Positions 1 through 5,332 of a DNA stretch of 6,996 nucleotides are shown in pieces; the stretch's first letter is position 1; each line of letters starts with the position of its first letter. The position numbers and the translations under genes are program-made. Below the pieces are notes generated by a model that worked only from the letters and a program-made list of their open reading frames with translations, was not told the origin of the DNA and ran no database searches. Where the stretch lies: NCBI GenBank assembly GCA_018968805.1, contig JAGWZX010000032.1:1-6996 (forward strand), written 5' to 3'. Origin of the DNA: Patescibacteria group bacterium (GTDB lineage: Bacteria > Patescibacteriota > Minisyncoccia > Phycocordibacterales > SIBU01).

Positions 1-30
1 ATTGCGGGTATGCGTCTTTTCATTTTCTAA

Positions 31-50
31 TAACAGTATTTAACAGTAGT
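31..50. repeat. Two tandem copies of a 10-bp direct repeat (TAACAGTAnT)
   Basis: TAACAGTATT (31-40) is followed directly by TAACAGTAGT (41-50), so nine of ten bases repeat with a 10-bp period, about one helical turn. The pair ends 2 bp before the 50-bp palindrome. In-phase short repeats beside a dyad can be protein-binding sites, but two copies in AT-rich DNA can also occur by chance. No function is assigned. Confidence 0.4.
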
Positions 51-52
51 TC

Positions 53-102
53 CGTCATTGGTACATATCTGGTGCGTACGCATCAGATATGTACCAATGA
101 CG
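53..102. repeat. 50-bp near-perfect palindrome
   Basis: The 19-bp arms at 53-71 and 84-102 are exact reverse complements. The middle 12 bases continue the symmetry as TGCGTACGCA (73-82), with one unpaired position, G72 against T83, which would be a G-U wobble in RNA. All 50 bases therefore lie in one dyad centred between 77 and 78, with essentially no loop. No T tract follows on either strand, so this is not a standard intrinsic terminator. It could be a cruciform, a dimeric-protein operator, a dispersed palindromic repeat, or a processing or antitermination hairpin in a transcript. The symmetry is seen directly; its role is unknown. Confidence 0.9.
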
Positions 103-119
103 AATTTATAAAATTTATA
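103..119. repeat. AT-rich direct repeat AATTTATA x2, also a small palindrome
   Basis: AATTTATA occurs at 103-110 and 112-119, separated by one A. The overlapping stretch 107-119 is also a palindrome (TATAAA-A-TTTATA). It abuts the right edge of the 50-bp palindrome. It could supply -10-like hexamers on either strand (TATAAA at 107-112) or be an easily melted segment. There is no good -35 partner, so no promoter is called. The rest of the gap to the first gene (120-197) shows nothing recognisable. Confidence 0.4.
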
Positions 120-197
120 CTGCAGGGGCTAATAAATTCTCGCTGGGGTCATTTGGGACACTCATATTTTCCGCGCTTTTCGGGGTCGGAAATGTTT

Positions 198-208
198 TAT
201 GATAAAAT
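198..208 (+). promoter_or_regulatory. Possible -10 element for the CYTH gene, consistent with a leaderless mRNA
   Basis: Two overlapping -10-like hexamers, TATGAT (198-203) and TAAAAT (203-208), lie just before the ATG at 215. Transcription starting about 7 nt after the second hexamer would begin at or next to the start codon, giving a leaderless transcript. That fits the absence of any Shine-Dalgarno sequence here. No convincing -35 element is visible 16-18 bp upstream, so the assignment is tentative. Confidence 0.35.
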
Positions 209-214
209 AATCAC

Positions 215-739
215 ATGATAGAAGTTGAATTAGAGCGGTCGTTCTTGGTAAAAAAATTTCCGGAAGGGTTCCGGAATCTGCCACGGAAGGAAATCATAGA
301 TACTTATATTCCGGCGGAAGACAGACATCCGGTGGTCCGCATCCGCAAGAACGGCGACAAATTTGAAATCACCAAAAAACAGCCGATCGCCGAAGCCGAT
401 TCATCGGAACAAACCGAACATACCATCAAGCTTTCAAAGGAAGAGTTCGGCGCGCTCTCGCCGGTTAAAGGGAAACGCTCGCGGCGGGTCCGTTATCTCA
501 AAGATTACGGCGAAGCTAAAATGGAACTGGACGTTTTCCAGGACGACCTGGCCGGGTTAGTGATTGCCGATTTCGAATTCAAAGACAAAGCGACGAAAGA
601 TAATTTCAAAATGCCGGATTTTTGCCTGGTCGAAATAACAGAGGAAGAATTGTTCGCGGACGGCATGCTGGCCGGGGCGGGGTATGGCGATTCGGCGAAA
701 CGCTTGAGCGAGCTTGGTTATATTAAAATATCGCCATGA
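215..739 (+). CDS. CYTH domain protein (triphosphate tunnel metalloenzyme fold)
   Basis: This 174-residue protein is one CYTH domain. The family folds into an eight-stranded tunnel that binds tri- or polyphosphate with a divalent metal; known members are triphosphatases and class IV adenylate cyclases. Visible tunnel residues are the N-terminal acidic strand E5-L-E7-R8, the basic pair R42-I-R44, E51 and K54-K55, the basic strand R90-R91-R93, and acidic metal-side pairs E104/D106 and D119/E121. The usual N-terminal ExExK motif reads ELERS, so the lysine is serine (S9). From memory, related CPR proteins begin in a similar way (ELE plus a non-Lys residue). It is probably cytoplasmic, with no signal or membrane segment. 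The start at 215 places the motif at the N-terminus; no Shine-Dalgarno precedes it. The stop overlaps the next gene by 4 bp (ATGA). The substrate is not predictable; triphosphatase is a guess. Confidence 0.85.
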   Translation: MIEVELERSFLVKKFPEGFRNLPRKEIIDTYIPAEDRHPVVRIRKNGDKFEITKKQPIAEADSSEQTEHTIKLSKEEFGALSPVKGKRSRRVRYLKDYGEAKMELDVFQDDLAGLVIADFEFKDKATKDNFKMPDFCLVEITEEELFADGMLAGAGYGDSAKRLSELGYIKISP

Positions 740-1308
740 TTTCTTCCGGAACCATTATTGTCCTGGCATGGTTAGTGTTTATTGTCGTATGGGGCGTGAG
801 CGCTTTCGGCGCGAAAAAGAATCGGCGGCTTGCGGGAGGCTGGAGAAGCGGCAGGGGAATTGCTGTCCGGTTCATCGTCGCGCTTGTCGTGTTTGTTGTC
901 GCGATTAACCAGCCGGCATTCTTCAGAAAAATTTTAAGGCAGCCGTTCTCTGGCGCCGCGCCCGCCGCGGGCGCGGCGCTCACCGTAGCGGGAGTCGCGT
1001 TTGCTGTTTGGGCGCGTTTCCACATAGGTCGCGACTGGAGCAGTTATCCGACATTGAAAGAAGACCACCGGCTGGTCACGTCCGGTCCTTACCGTTTTGT
1101 CCGCCATCCGATTTATACCGGCATGTTACTGGCGATTTCAGGTTCGGCCTTAGCCGCCGGACCATTTTGGCTTATCGTCTTCGCCGGCGCTTTAGTCGTG
1201 TTTATTTTCCGTATTCGCGCCGAAGAACGTCTTATGCTCTCGCAATTTCCCGACACCTATCCGGCTTATCAAGCCCGTACCGAGAAACTTATTCCGTTTG
1301 TATGGTAA
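736..1308 (+). CDS. Isoprenylcysteine carboxyl methyltransferase-like (ICMT/PEMT family) integral membrane protein
   Basis: This is a 190-residue membrane protein with hydrophobic segments at about 5-23, 43-58, 75-93 and a long hairpin at about 126-160. The C-terminal half carries the ICMT/phospholipid methyltransferase signature: a Leu-Val-Thr-Ser-Gly-Pro-Tyr-Arg stretch then HPIYTG (113-129), and an Arg-Ala-Glu-Glu-Arg segment (161-165) before a conserved tail with Tyr, Tyr and Arg residues (175-181). In this family these elements bind S-adenosylmethionine. Bacterial relatives methylate unknown lipids or small molecules; protein prenylcysteine is an unlikely substrate here, so only methyltransferase activity is inferred. 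Its ATG lies inside the ATGA shared with the CYTH stop, there is no Shine-Dalgarno, and translational coupling is likely. The two genes form a short operon ending at 1308, just before a strong -10-like sequence for the next unit. Confidence 0.85.
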   Translation: MISSGTIIVLAWLVFIVVWGVSAFGAKKNRRLAGGWRSGRGIAVRFIVALVVFVVAINQPAFFRKILRQPFSGAAPAAGAALTVAGVAFAVWARFHIGRDWSSYPTLKEDHRLVTSGPYRFVRHPIYTGMLLAISGSALAAGPFWLIVFAGALVVFIFRIRAEERLMLSQFPDTYPAYQARTEKLIPFVW

Positions 1309-1310
1309 TA

Positions 1311-1321
1311 TATAATATAAT
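1311..1321 (+). promoter_or_regulatory. Tandem TATAAT -10 elements upstream of the M14 pair
   Basis: Two perfect TATAAT hexamers overlap by one base (1311-1316 and 1316-1321), starting 3 nt after the methyltransferase stop. The -35 regions inside the end of that gene are poor (CTTATT at 1288-1293 for the first). Transcription would begin near 1323-1328, leaving a leader of about 32-37 nt before the ATG at 1360, with no Shine-Dalgarno in it. The hexamers are exact, but AT-rich intergenic DNA makes chance matches possible. Confidence 0.5.
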
Positions 1322-1359
1322 AGTGTCGCGGATCCCTTAATGACCCTTACTAAATTATT

Positions 1360-2283
1360 ATGAATATGAAAAAAACTATCATCGCAATCGTTGTTGTTCT
1401 TATCGTCGCGCTTGGTGGATATGTCTGGTGGCTGTCAAGAAGCGCGCCGCAGACTGCTCCCGCGGAGAACGCCCCGGGGGGAAGCGCCTCTGCGGGAGCT
1501 TCGGGATTGACGGTCACACCCGTTACCACTCAATCGGGAAGCGGTCAGGTGATAATCGGCAAATCCGTTCAGGGTCGTGACATTACCGCTTATACTTTCG
1601 GTCAAGGTACGACAAGCATCATGTTCGTCGGCGGCATCCACGGCGGTTACGAATGGAACACGGTGCTTCTCGCTTACAATTTGATTGATTACCTCACGGC
1701 CAATCCTCGGGCGGTGCCGGCGAACGAGAGCGTTACCGTTATTCCCGTGGTCAATCCAGACGGTTTGTACAAAGTGGTCGGTTCAGCCGGCCGGTTCAGC
1801 GCGGCAGACGTGCCGACCGGCGCGGGGGCGACCGTGCCGGGACGATTCAACGCGAACAACGTGGACTTGAACCGGAATTTTGATTGCGATTGGAAGGCGA
1901 CAGGCACTTGGCAGAATACGCCGGTTTCCGGGGGCAAATCATTGTTCTCCGAACCGGAAAGCAAGGCCGTGAGAGATTACGTAGAACTTCATCATCCGAC
2001 GGCGGTGGTGGTGTATTACAGCGCGGCTGGCGGCGTCTTTGCCTCAAGTTGCCACAACGGAGTGTTGGCTGAAACCAAAGCGCTTACTGACCTATACGCC
2101 AAAGCGGCCGGTTACCCGGCATATCAAAGTTTTGATTTCTATGCCACAACCGGTGACATGACCAATTGGCTCGCGGTCCAGAATATTCCGGCGATAAGCG
2201 TGCTTCTGTCAAATCACAGTGATACCGAGTGGACGAAGAACCTGGCCGGCGTGCGGGCCGTGCTTGCCAGTTTTGCGAAATAA
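1360..2283 (+). CDS. Membrane-anchored M14 carboxypeptidase-like protein lacking key catalytic residues (probable pseudoenzyme)
   Basis: This 307-residue protein has a short basic N-terminus, one membrane segment (about 5-25) without a lipobox, a Ser/Gly/Ala/Thr/Pro-rich linker (about 27-62), and an M14 zinc-carboxypeptidase fold (about 64-307) expected outside the membrane. Family features kept are the first zinc-ligand motif (H94, E98 in HGGYE), NPDG (132-135), R162, the substrate-binding N171-R172 in VDLNRNF, and FSEPES (196-201). By alignment with the downstream paralog, the third zinc-ligand His is Tyr (Y220, codon TAC at 2017) and the catalytic Glu is Leu (L282, codon CTT at 2203). N269 also replaces the Asp before Trp. 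Peptidase activity is therefore unlikely; binding of peptide C-termini may remain. C176 and C231 are shared with the paralog and could pair. Two start codons are possible (1360 and 1366); 1360 was chosen as the outermost. No Shine-Dalgarno is present. Confidence 0.85.
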   Translation: MNMKKTIIAIVVVLIVALGGYVWWLSRSAPQTAPAENAPGGSASAGASGLTVTPVTTQSGSGQVIIGKSVQGRDITAYTFGQGTTSIMFVGGIHGGYEWNTVLLAYNLIDYLTANPRAVPANESVTVIPVVNPDGLYKVVGSAGRFSAADVPTGAGATVPGRFNANNVDLNRNFDCDWKATGTWQNTPVSGGKSLFSEPESKAVRDYVELHHPTAVVVYYSAAGGVFASSCHNGVLAETKALTDLYAKAAGYPAYQSFDFYATTGDMTNWLAVQNIPAISVLLSNHSDTEWTKNLAGVRAVLASFAK

Positions 2284-2288
2284 TCCCG

Positions 2289-3191
2289 ATGGAGTCTTAC
2301 GCGAGAGTTATCGCGGCGGTTTTAATCGTTGCCGCGTTTGTTTCTGTCGGGATACTCTTCATACGATGGGATCAAACTAGGACGCCGCCGGCTGCGGAGC
2401 ATCCGGCGGCGGTTTCTCCTGTTCGGGAGGTCATCGGTTACTCGGTGCAAGGCCGACCTATTGAGGCCTACACCTATTCAGCCGTCCCGTTGAACGGGTC
2501 GGCTGGCGAGGCTTCCACCACGAAATTGCTTTTTGTCGGCGGCATCCACGGCGGTTACGAGTGGAACAGCGCTTTGCTCGCGTACGACTTTATTGATTAT
2601 CTGTCCGCTCATCCTGATTTCGTGCCGCGAGGGATGAACATCGCTGTTATTCCCGAGGCCAATCCGGACGCGGTTTCTAAGGTTACCGGCAAGGAAGGGC
2701 GTTTCAACGCGGCCGATGTTACCGGCGACAAAAATGTTCTGACGGGAGCGCGCTTCAATGCCGACGGTGTCGATCTCAACAGGAATTTTGATTGCAAGTG
2801 GAGCGCCATTAGTACCTGGCAGAACAAGCGGGTCTCCGGCGGAACAGCGCCGTTTTCCGAACCGGAAAGCCGCGCCATCCGCGATTTTGTTTTAAAAACA
2901 AAACCGGCGGCCGTGGTTTTTTGGCACAGCCAGTCCGGCAATGTCTACGCTTCGGCCTGTCGGAACGGTATTTTGCAGGCGACTCTTGGCATCATGAACG
3001 CTTACGCGGCCGCGGCCGGCTACGGTGCCATAAAAACCTTTGACGCCTACGCGACAAGCGGCGCCGGAGAAGACTGGCTCGCTTCAATCGGCATTCCCGC
3101 TCTGACGGTTGAGCTGACCACCCATCAAGATGTTGAGTTTGAAAAAAATCTCGCCGGCGTCAAGGCGGTCATCGGTTATTTTGAACACTGA
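2289..3191 (+). CDS. Membrane-anchored M14 family zinc carboxypeptidase
   Basis: This 300-residue protein has a membrane anchor (about 6-25), a short Pro/Ala linker (about 30-44) and a complete-looking M14 domain. The catalytic set is visible: zinc ligands H87 and E91 (HGGYE), third ligand H213 followed by S214, substrate-binding R155 and N164-R165 (VDLNRNF), FSEPES (189-194) and the catalytic Glu E275 in TVELTTH. NPDG is NPDA here (125-128). C169 and C224 may form a disulfide. Family members remove C-terminal amino acids or act on cell-wall peptides; which applies here cannot be told. An open frame extends upstream to 2229, but ATG 2289 was preferred because it begins 5 nt after the previous stop, avoids a 55-bp overlap with that gene and puts the anchor at the N-terminus. 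It is almost certainly cotranscribed with its paralog and converges on the VanY-like gene 10 nt away. Confidence 0.88.
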   Translation: MESYARVIAAVLIVAAFVSVGILFIRWDQTRTPPAAEHPAAVSPVREVIGYSVQGRPIEAYTYSAVPLNGSAGEASTTKLLFVGGIHGGYEWNSALLAYDFIDYLSAHPDFVPRGMNIAVIPEANPDAVSKVTGKEGRFNAADVTGDKNVLTGARFNADGVDLNRNFDCKWSAISTWQNKRVSGGTAPFSEPESRAIRDFVLKTKPAAVVFWHSQSGNVYASACRNGILQATLGIMNAYAAAAGYGAIKTFDAYATSGAGEDWLASIGIPALTVELTTHQDVEFEKNLAGVKAVIGYFEH

Positions 3192-3201
3192 TCTTGCGGA
3201 T

Positions 3202-4110
3202 TCAATCAAAAATAGTAACGAGGTAGCCGTCCAAGGTTTGTTGGTCAAGTTGGTAGAAATATTTTCCTTCCGCATGAAGGTCGCTTGCCAGTTTAACTCC
3301 AACAAAACGCCAGTGCCAGGGTTCGTATACGTAGTAACCGTTATCGGGAGGATAAGACATGGTAAACCCGTACTTATAAGCGTTTTGAACGAGCCATTGG
3401 TAAGCGGCGGTTTTGTCAAAACTGCTGTCAAGCTGGCCTCCGAGGCCCGTTGTAATCAAATCAACAGCCGTGCCGAGCTGGTGTTCGGAATAACCTTGGT
3501 TGGCGGAGAAAGAATTGGCGGCGCCGGAGCCGTAGACCATTTGATAGTCGCTCTTGAGCGCTTTTTGTTCGTCAAAGGACCGGTAGGCGGAATCGACGTA
3601 AAGAGCCACGCCCGTGGAAGAGGCGGTCGCGATCATATTTTCAAGATAGGGCAGAACCTCAGTGCGGATGAGCATCTGCTTAACGTCGCTGTATTGGATT
3701 GCCAGAGGAATTTCCGAAAGATGCGCCGGCACGTAATTTTCATTGAGAAAATAAACCTTGGAATATTTTTTCAGGAGTTCAGGGTCAAGCTGGCTCAATT
3801 TTTGCAAATTGGTGACGGCGCCGGAAATATTGCCGACTTGGTTTTGAAAATTGCCAAGCTGGCCCTGCAAACTGCCAACGTTTTGTTCGGCGGCGCTTAT
3901 GGCGTTGCTTAAGGTGGAGTGAGCCTCATTGATATTTGTCTGAAGAGCAGCGGTTGAGGATGCCGTTTCTTTGGAAAGAGAAGCTAATTCGGAATAGATC
4001 GTGTTAATTTTTCCGTTCAGCCACCAGACGGATACGGCAAGCGCCAGGGCGATTACGGTTAAGGCAATCGTGACCGCGATAAATTGTTTCTCAATCGGCG
4101 GTGTCTTCAT
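3202..4110 (-). CDS. Membrane-anchored VanY-type D-alanyl-D-alanine carboxypeptidase (peptidase M15B)
   Basis: This 302-residue protein starts with a membrane segment (about 9-31), then a Gln/Asn/Ser/Ala-rich predicted coiled-coil stalk (about 33-106), then an M15 zinc peptidase domain (about 110-302). Signature residues are the substrate-binding R177 in SAYRSF, zinc ligands H210 and D217 in SEHQLGTAVD, and E263 with H266 in EPWHWRF, where E263 is the catalytic base and H266 the third zinc ligand. Family members trim the terminal D-Ala of peptidoglycan stem peptides outside the membrane; some relatives are L,D-carboxypeptidases. The stalk would hold the catalytic domain away from the membrane. 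ATG 4110 was chosen over 4119 and 4143 because TATAAT at 4123-4118 would set transcription near 4111, making 4110 an essentially leaderless start. The gene ends 10 nt from the convergent M14 gene, with no terminator between them. Confidence 0.9.
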   Translation of the reverse strand: MKTPPIEKQFIAVTIALTVIALALAVSVWWLNGKINTIYSELASLSKETASSTAALQTNINEAHSTLSNAISAAEQNVGSLQGQLGNFQNQVGNISGAVTNLQKLSQLDPELLKKYSKVYFLNENYVPAHLSEIPLAIQYSDVKQMLIRTEVLPYLENMIATASSTGVALYVDSAYRSFDEQKALKSDYQMVYGSGAANSFSANQGYSEHQLGTAVDLITTGLGGQLDSSFDKTAAYQWLVQNAYKYGFTMSYPPDNGYYVYEPWHWRFVGVKLASDLHAEGKYFYQLDQQTLDGYLVTIFD

Positions 4111-4117
4111 GACTGTC

Positions 4118-4123
4118 ATTATA
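4118..4123 (-). promoter_or_regulatory. TATAAT -10 element for the VanY-like gene
   Basis: A perfect TATAAT lies on the minus strand, with 7 nt between it and the ATG at 4110. The expected transcription start falls at about 4111-4110, so the mRNA would be leaderless or carry one extra base. If this promoter is real, the longer start codons at 4119 and 4143 are outside the transcript. No good -35 element is seen (TGCATG at the 17-bp spacing). Confidence 0.5.
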
Positions 4124-4170
4124 CCGCACCTTGACGCCTCCATGCATTTTTCATTCCGAATCTTCAGGGT

Positions 4171-4199
4171 GGACCGGCATTTTAATGAGGGTGCCGTCC
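4171..4199. other. Imperfect hairpin in the VanY-sigma divergent region
   Basis: GGACCGGCA (4171-4179) can pair with TGCCGTCC (4192-4199) if one C bulges, leaving a 12-nt loop. It sits just upstream of a TTGACA sequence proposed as the -35 of the sigma-factor promoter, between two divergent genes. It has no T tract and is unlikely to be a terminator. It may be a regulator-binding dyad or chance. Confidence 0.25.
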
Positions 4200-4204
4200 G
4201 GAAT

Positions 4205-4233
4205 TTGACATCCGGGCGTTATTGGGGGAATAT
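4205..4233 (+). promoter_or_regulatory. Candidate promoter of the sigma-factor gene
   Basis: A perfect -35 hexamer TTGACA (4205-4210) is followed after 17 bp by GAATAT (4228-4233). The second hexamer keeps only the A at position 2 and the final AT of the -10 consensus. Transcription would begin near 4240, leaving a leader of about 25 nt with no Shine-Dalgarno before the ATG at 4265. An AT-rich TTTAAATAA closer to the start (4249-4257) is an alternative -10. Confidence 0.4.
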
Positions 4234-4264
4234 TGGCTAGGTTTGGACTTTAAATAACAAGCGT

Positions 4265-5308
4265 ATGAACGATATACCGAAACCGGTTCTTGATGAAGTA
4301 TTGCGGGAGGCCAGTTTAAGTCCGGAGGAAAGTTCCGGAGTAGAAGGAGCAAACGGGAAAAATGCAAAACGACCGTTTGCGCTCGTGTTTAACGGGCGCA
4401 GGGCCGTTCGCGCGGCGCCCGCATATCCGTCCGGCGAAAAAACCGAAGAATCGCCGGTCTGGCGGGATAAGAGCATCATCGGCAGATATCTGAAAGAAGT
4501 GGGCGAATTTTCCCTCATTACGCGGGAGCAGGAGGTTGAGTTGGCGGCGCGCATTAAATTTGGCGACGAAGCGGCACGGGAAAGACTGATAACCGCGAAC
4601 CTTCGGCTGGTGATCTCAATCGCCAAGAAGTACGCGAGGCGAGGCCTTCCTTTGTCGGACATCATCGGTGAAGGCAACATCGGCCTCATGAAGGCGGTGG
4701 ACAGGTTTGATCCGGCCAAGGGCGCCAAATTTTCCACTTACGGTTCGTGGTGGATTCACAGTGAAATTCGGCGCGCTTTGGCCAACCAGGTAATGACCGT
4801 AAGGTTGCCGGTCGGTGTTTTGGAAAAGGTTCGCCGTATCGGTAAAGTGCGGGCGCGCTTGGAAGGTGTTCTTGAACGGGAGCCCACCGATGACGATGTC
4901 GCTCGGGAAATCGGTGCTGAACCCGGTGATGTGGGCAGGCTCCGCACGGCCGCCTTGGACACGTTCTCGCTCCAGTATCCTTTGAATTGTCATAGCGAAG
5001 GCGTCTTGGCCGATGTTGTCAAGGATGAAAACGCGACAGGACCGGATGTCCTTGCGGGCAGAATATCGGATATGGAGCGTGTCAGAGGACTGATCGGTCG
5101 TTTATCAGGACGTGAATCCAGGGTGCTCCGGTTGCGTTTCGGTATTGACGATGGCAAGGAAAAAACCCTTGATGAAGTTGGCACGGAATTTGGAATTACC
5201 AGGGAGAGGGTTCGCCAGATTGAAACAGCCGCCCTGGCAAAGCTTCGCGCGTGGATGAACGGCAGAGCCTATCATCCGCCGGTAGGGAAAGAGTCAGCCC
5301 GAACTTAA
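4265..5308 (+). CDS. RNA polymerase sigma factor, sigma-70 family (RpoD/group 2-like), divergent region 2.4
   Basis: This 347-residue protein confers promoter recognition on RNA polymerase. A poorly conserved N-terminus (1-68) replaces region 1.1. Region 1.2 begins at about 69 (SIIGRYLKEVG). Region 2 spans about 102-176 and includes the core-binding NLRLVISIAKKY (112-123) and DRFDPAKGAKFSTYGSWW (146-163). Region 3 covers about 180-262. Region 4 follows at about 268-331, with the -35 reading helix TRERVRQIE (312-320). The region 2.4 helix reads WWIHSEIRRAL (162-172), whereas primary sigma factors have WWIRQAITRAI, so the residues matching E. coli R436, Q437, A438 and T440 are H165, S166, E167 and R169. 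H455 is also Gly (G184), while E458 is kept (E187). It lacks a group 1 non-conserved insert and is short for RpoD, so it is probably an alternative factor. ATG 4265 is the first start in frame; no Shine-Dalgarno. Termination follows immediately. Confidence 0.9.
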   Translation: MNDIPKPVLDEVLREASLSPEESSGVEGANGKNAKRPFALVFNGRRAVRAAPAYPSGEKTEESPVWRDKSIIGRYLKEVGEFSLITREQEVELAARIKFGDEAARERLITANLRLVISIAKKYARRGLPLSDIIGEGNIGLMKAVDRFDPAKGAKFSTYGSWWIHSEIRRALANQVMTVRLPVGVLEKVRRIGKVRARLEGVLEREPTDDDVAREIGAEPGDVGRLRTAALDTFSLQYPLNCHSEGVLADVVKDENATGPDVLAGRISDMERVRGLIGRLSGRESRVLRLRFGIDDGKEKTLDEVGTEFGITRERVRQIETAALAKLRAWMNGRAYHPPVGKESART

Positions 5309-5322
5309 GATTCGGGTTTTTT
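5298..5322 (+). terminator. Intrinsic terminator overlapping the sigma-factor stop codon
   Basis: CCCGAA (5298-5303) pairs with TTCGGG (5311-5316) around a 7-nt loop and is followed by six T residues (5317-5322). The TAA stop of the sigma gene (5306-5308) lies in the loop, so the last codons form the left arm. A ribosome finishing translation would cover the hairpin, so coding and termination signals are merged. Confidence 0.85.
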
Positions 5323-5332
5323 GTTGGGAAAC

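Noticed and set aside
1..30. Possible C-terminal end of a gene entering from the left (frame 1, stop TAA at 28-30)
   Set aside because: Only nine codons are visible and nothing identifies a protein, so any of several frames could be read.
53..102. Reading the 50-bp palindrome as an intrinsic terminator or a dif/Xer site
   Set aside because: No T tract follows on either strand. A dif site has about 11-bp arms around a 6-bp centre, which does not match 25-bp arms with no spacer.
737..739. Alternative genetic code with TGA as glycine
   Set aside because: TGA ends the CYTH, second M14 and VanY-like genes exactly where neighbours or family length predict, so TGA is a stop here.
2229..2288. Twenty-residue N-terminal extension of the second M14 gene
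   Set aside because: It overlaps the preceding gene by 55 bp in another frame and puts a polar stretch before the membrane anchor. ATG 2289 fits the paralog's architecture better.
3130..3912. Long plus-strand open frame (260 codons) opposite the VanY-like gene
   Set aside because: It is antisense to a gene with clear M15 motifs, has no recognisable domain and overlaps the end of the M14 gene, so it is a shadow frame.
4111..4143. Longer starts of the VanY-like gene at 4143 and 4119, with GGAGG at 4141-4137
   Set aside because: The GGAGG is 17 nt from ATG 4119, too far to act as a ribosome site. The TATAAT at 4123-4118 places transcription start after both codons.
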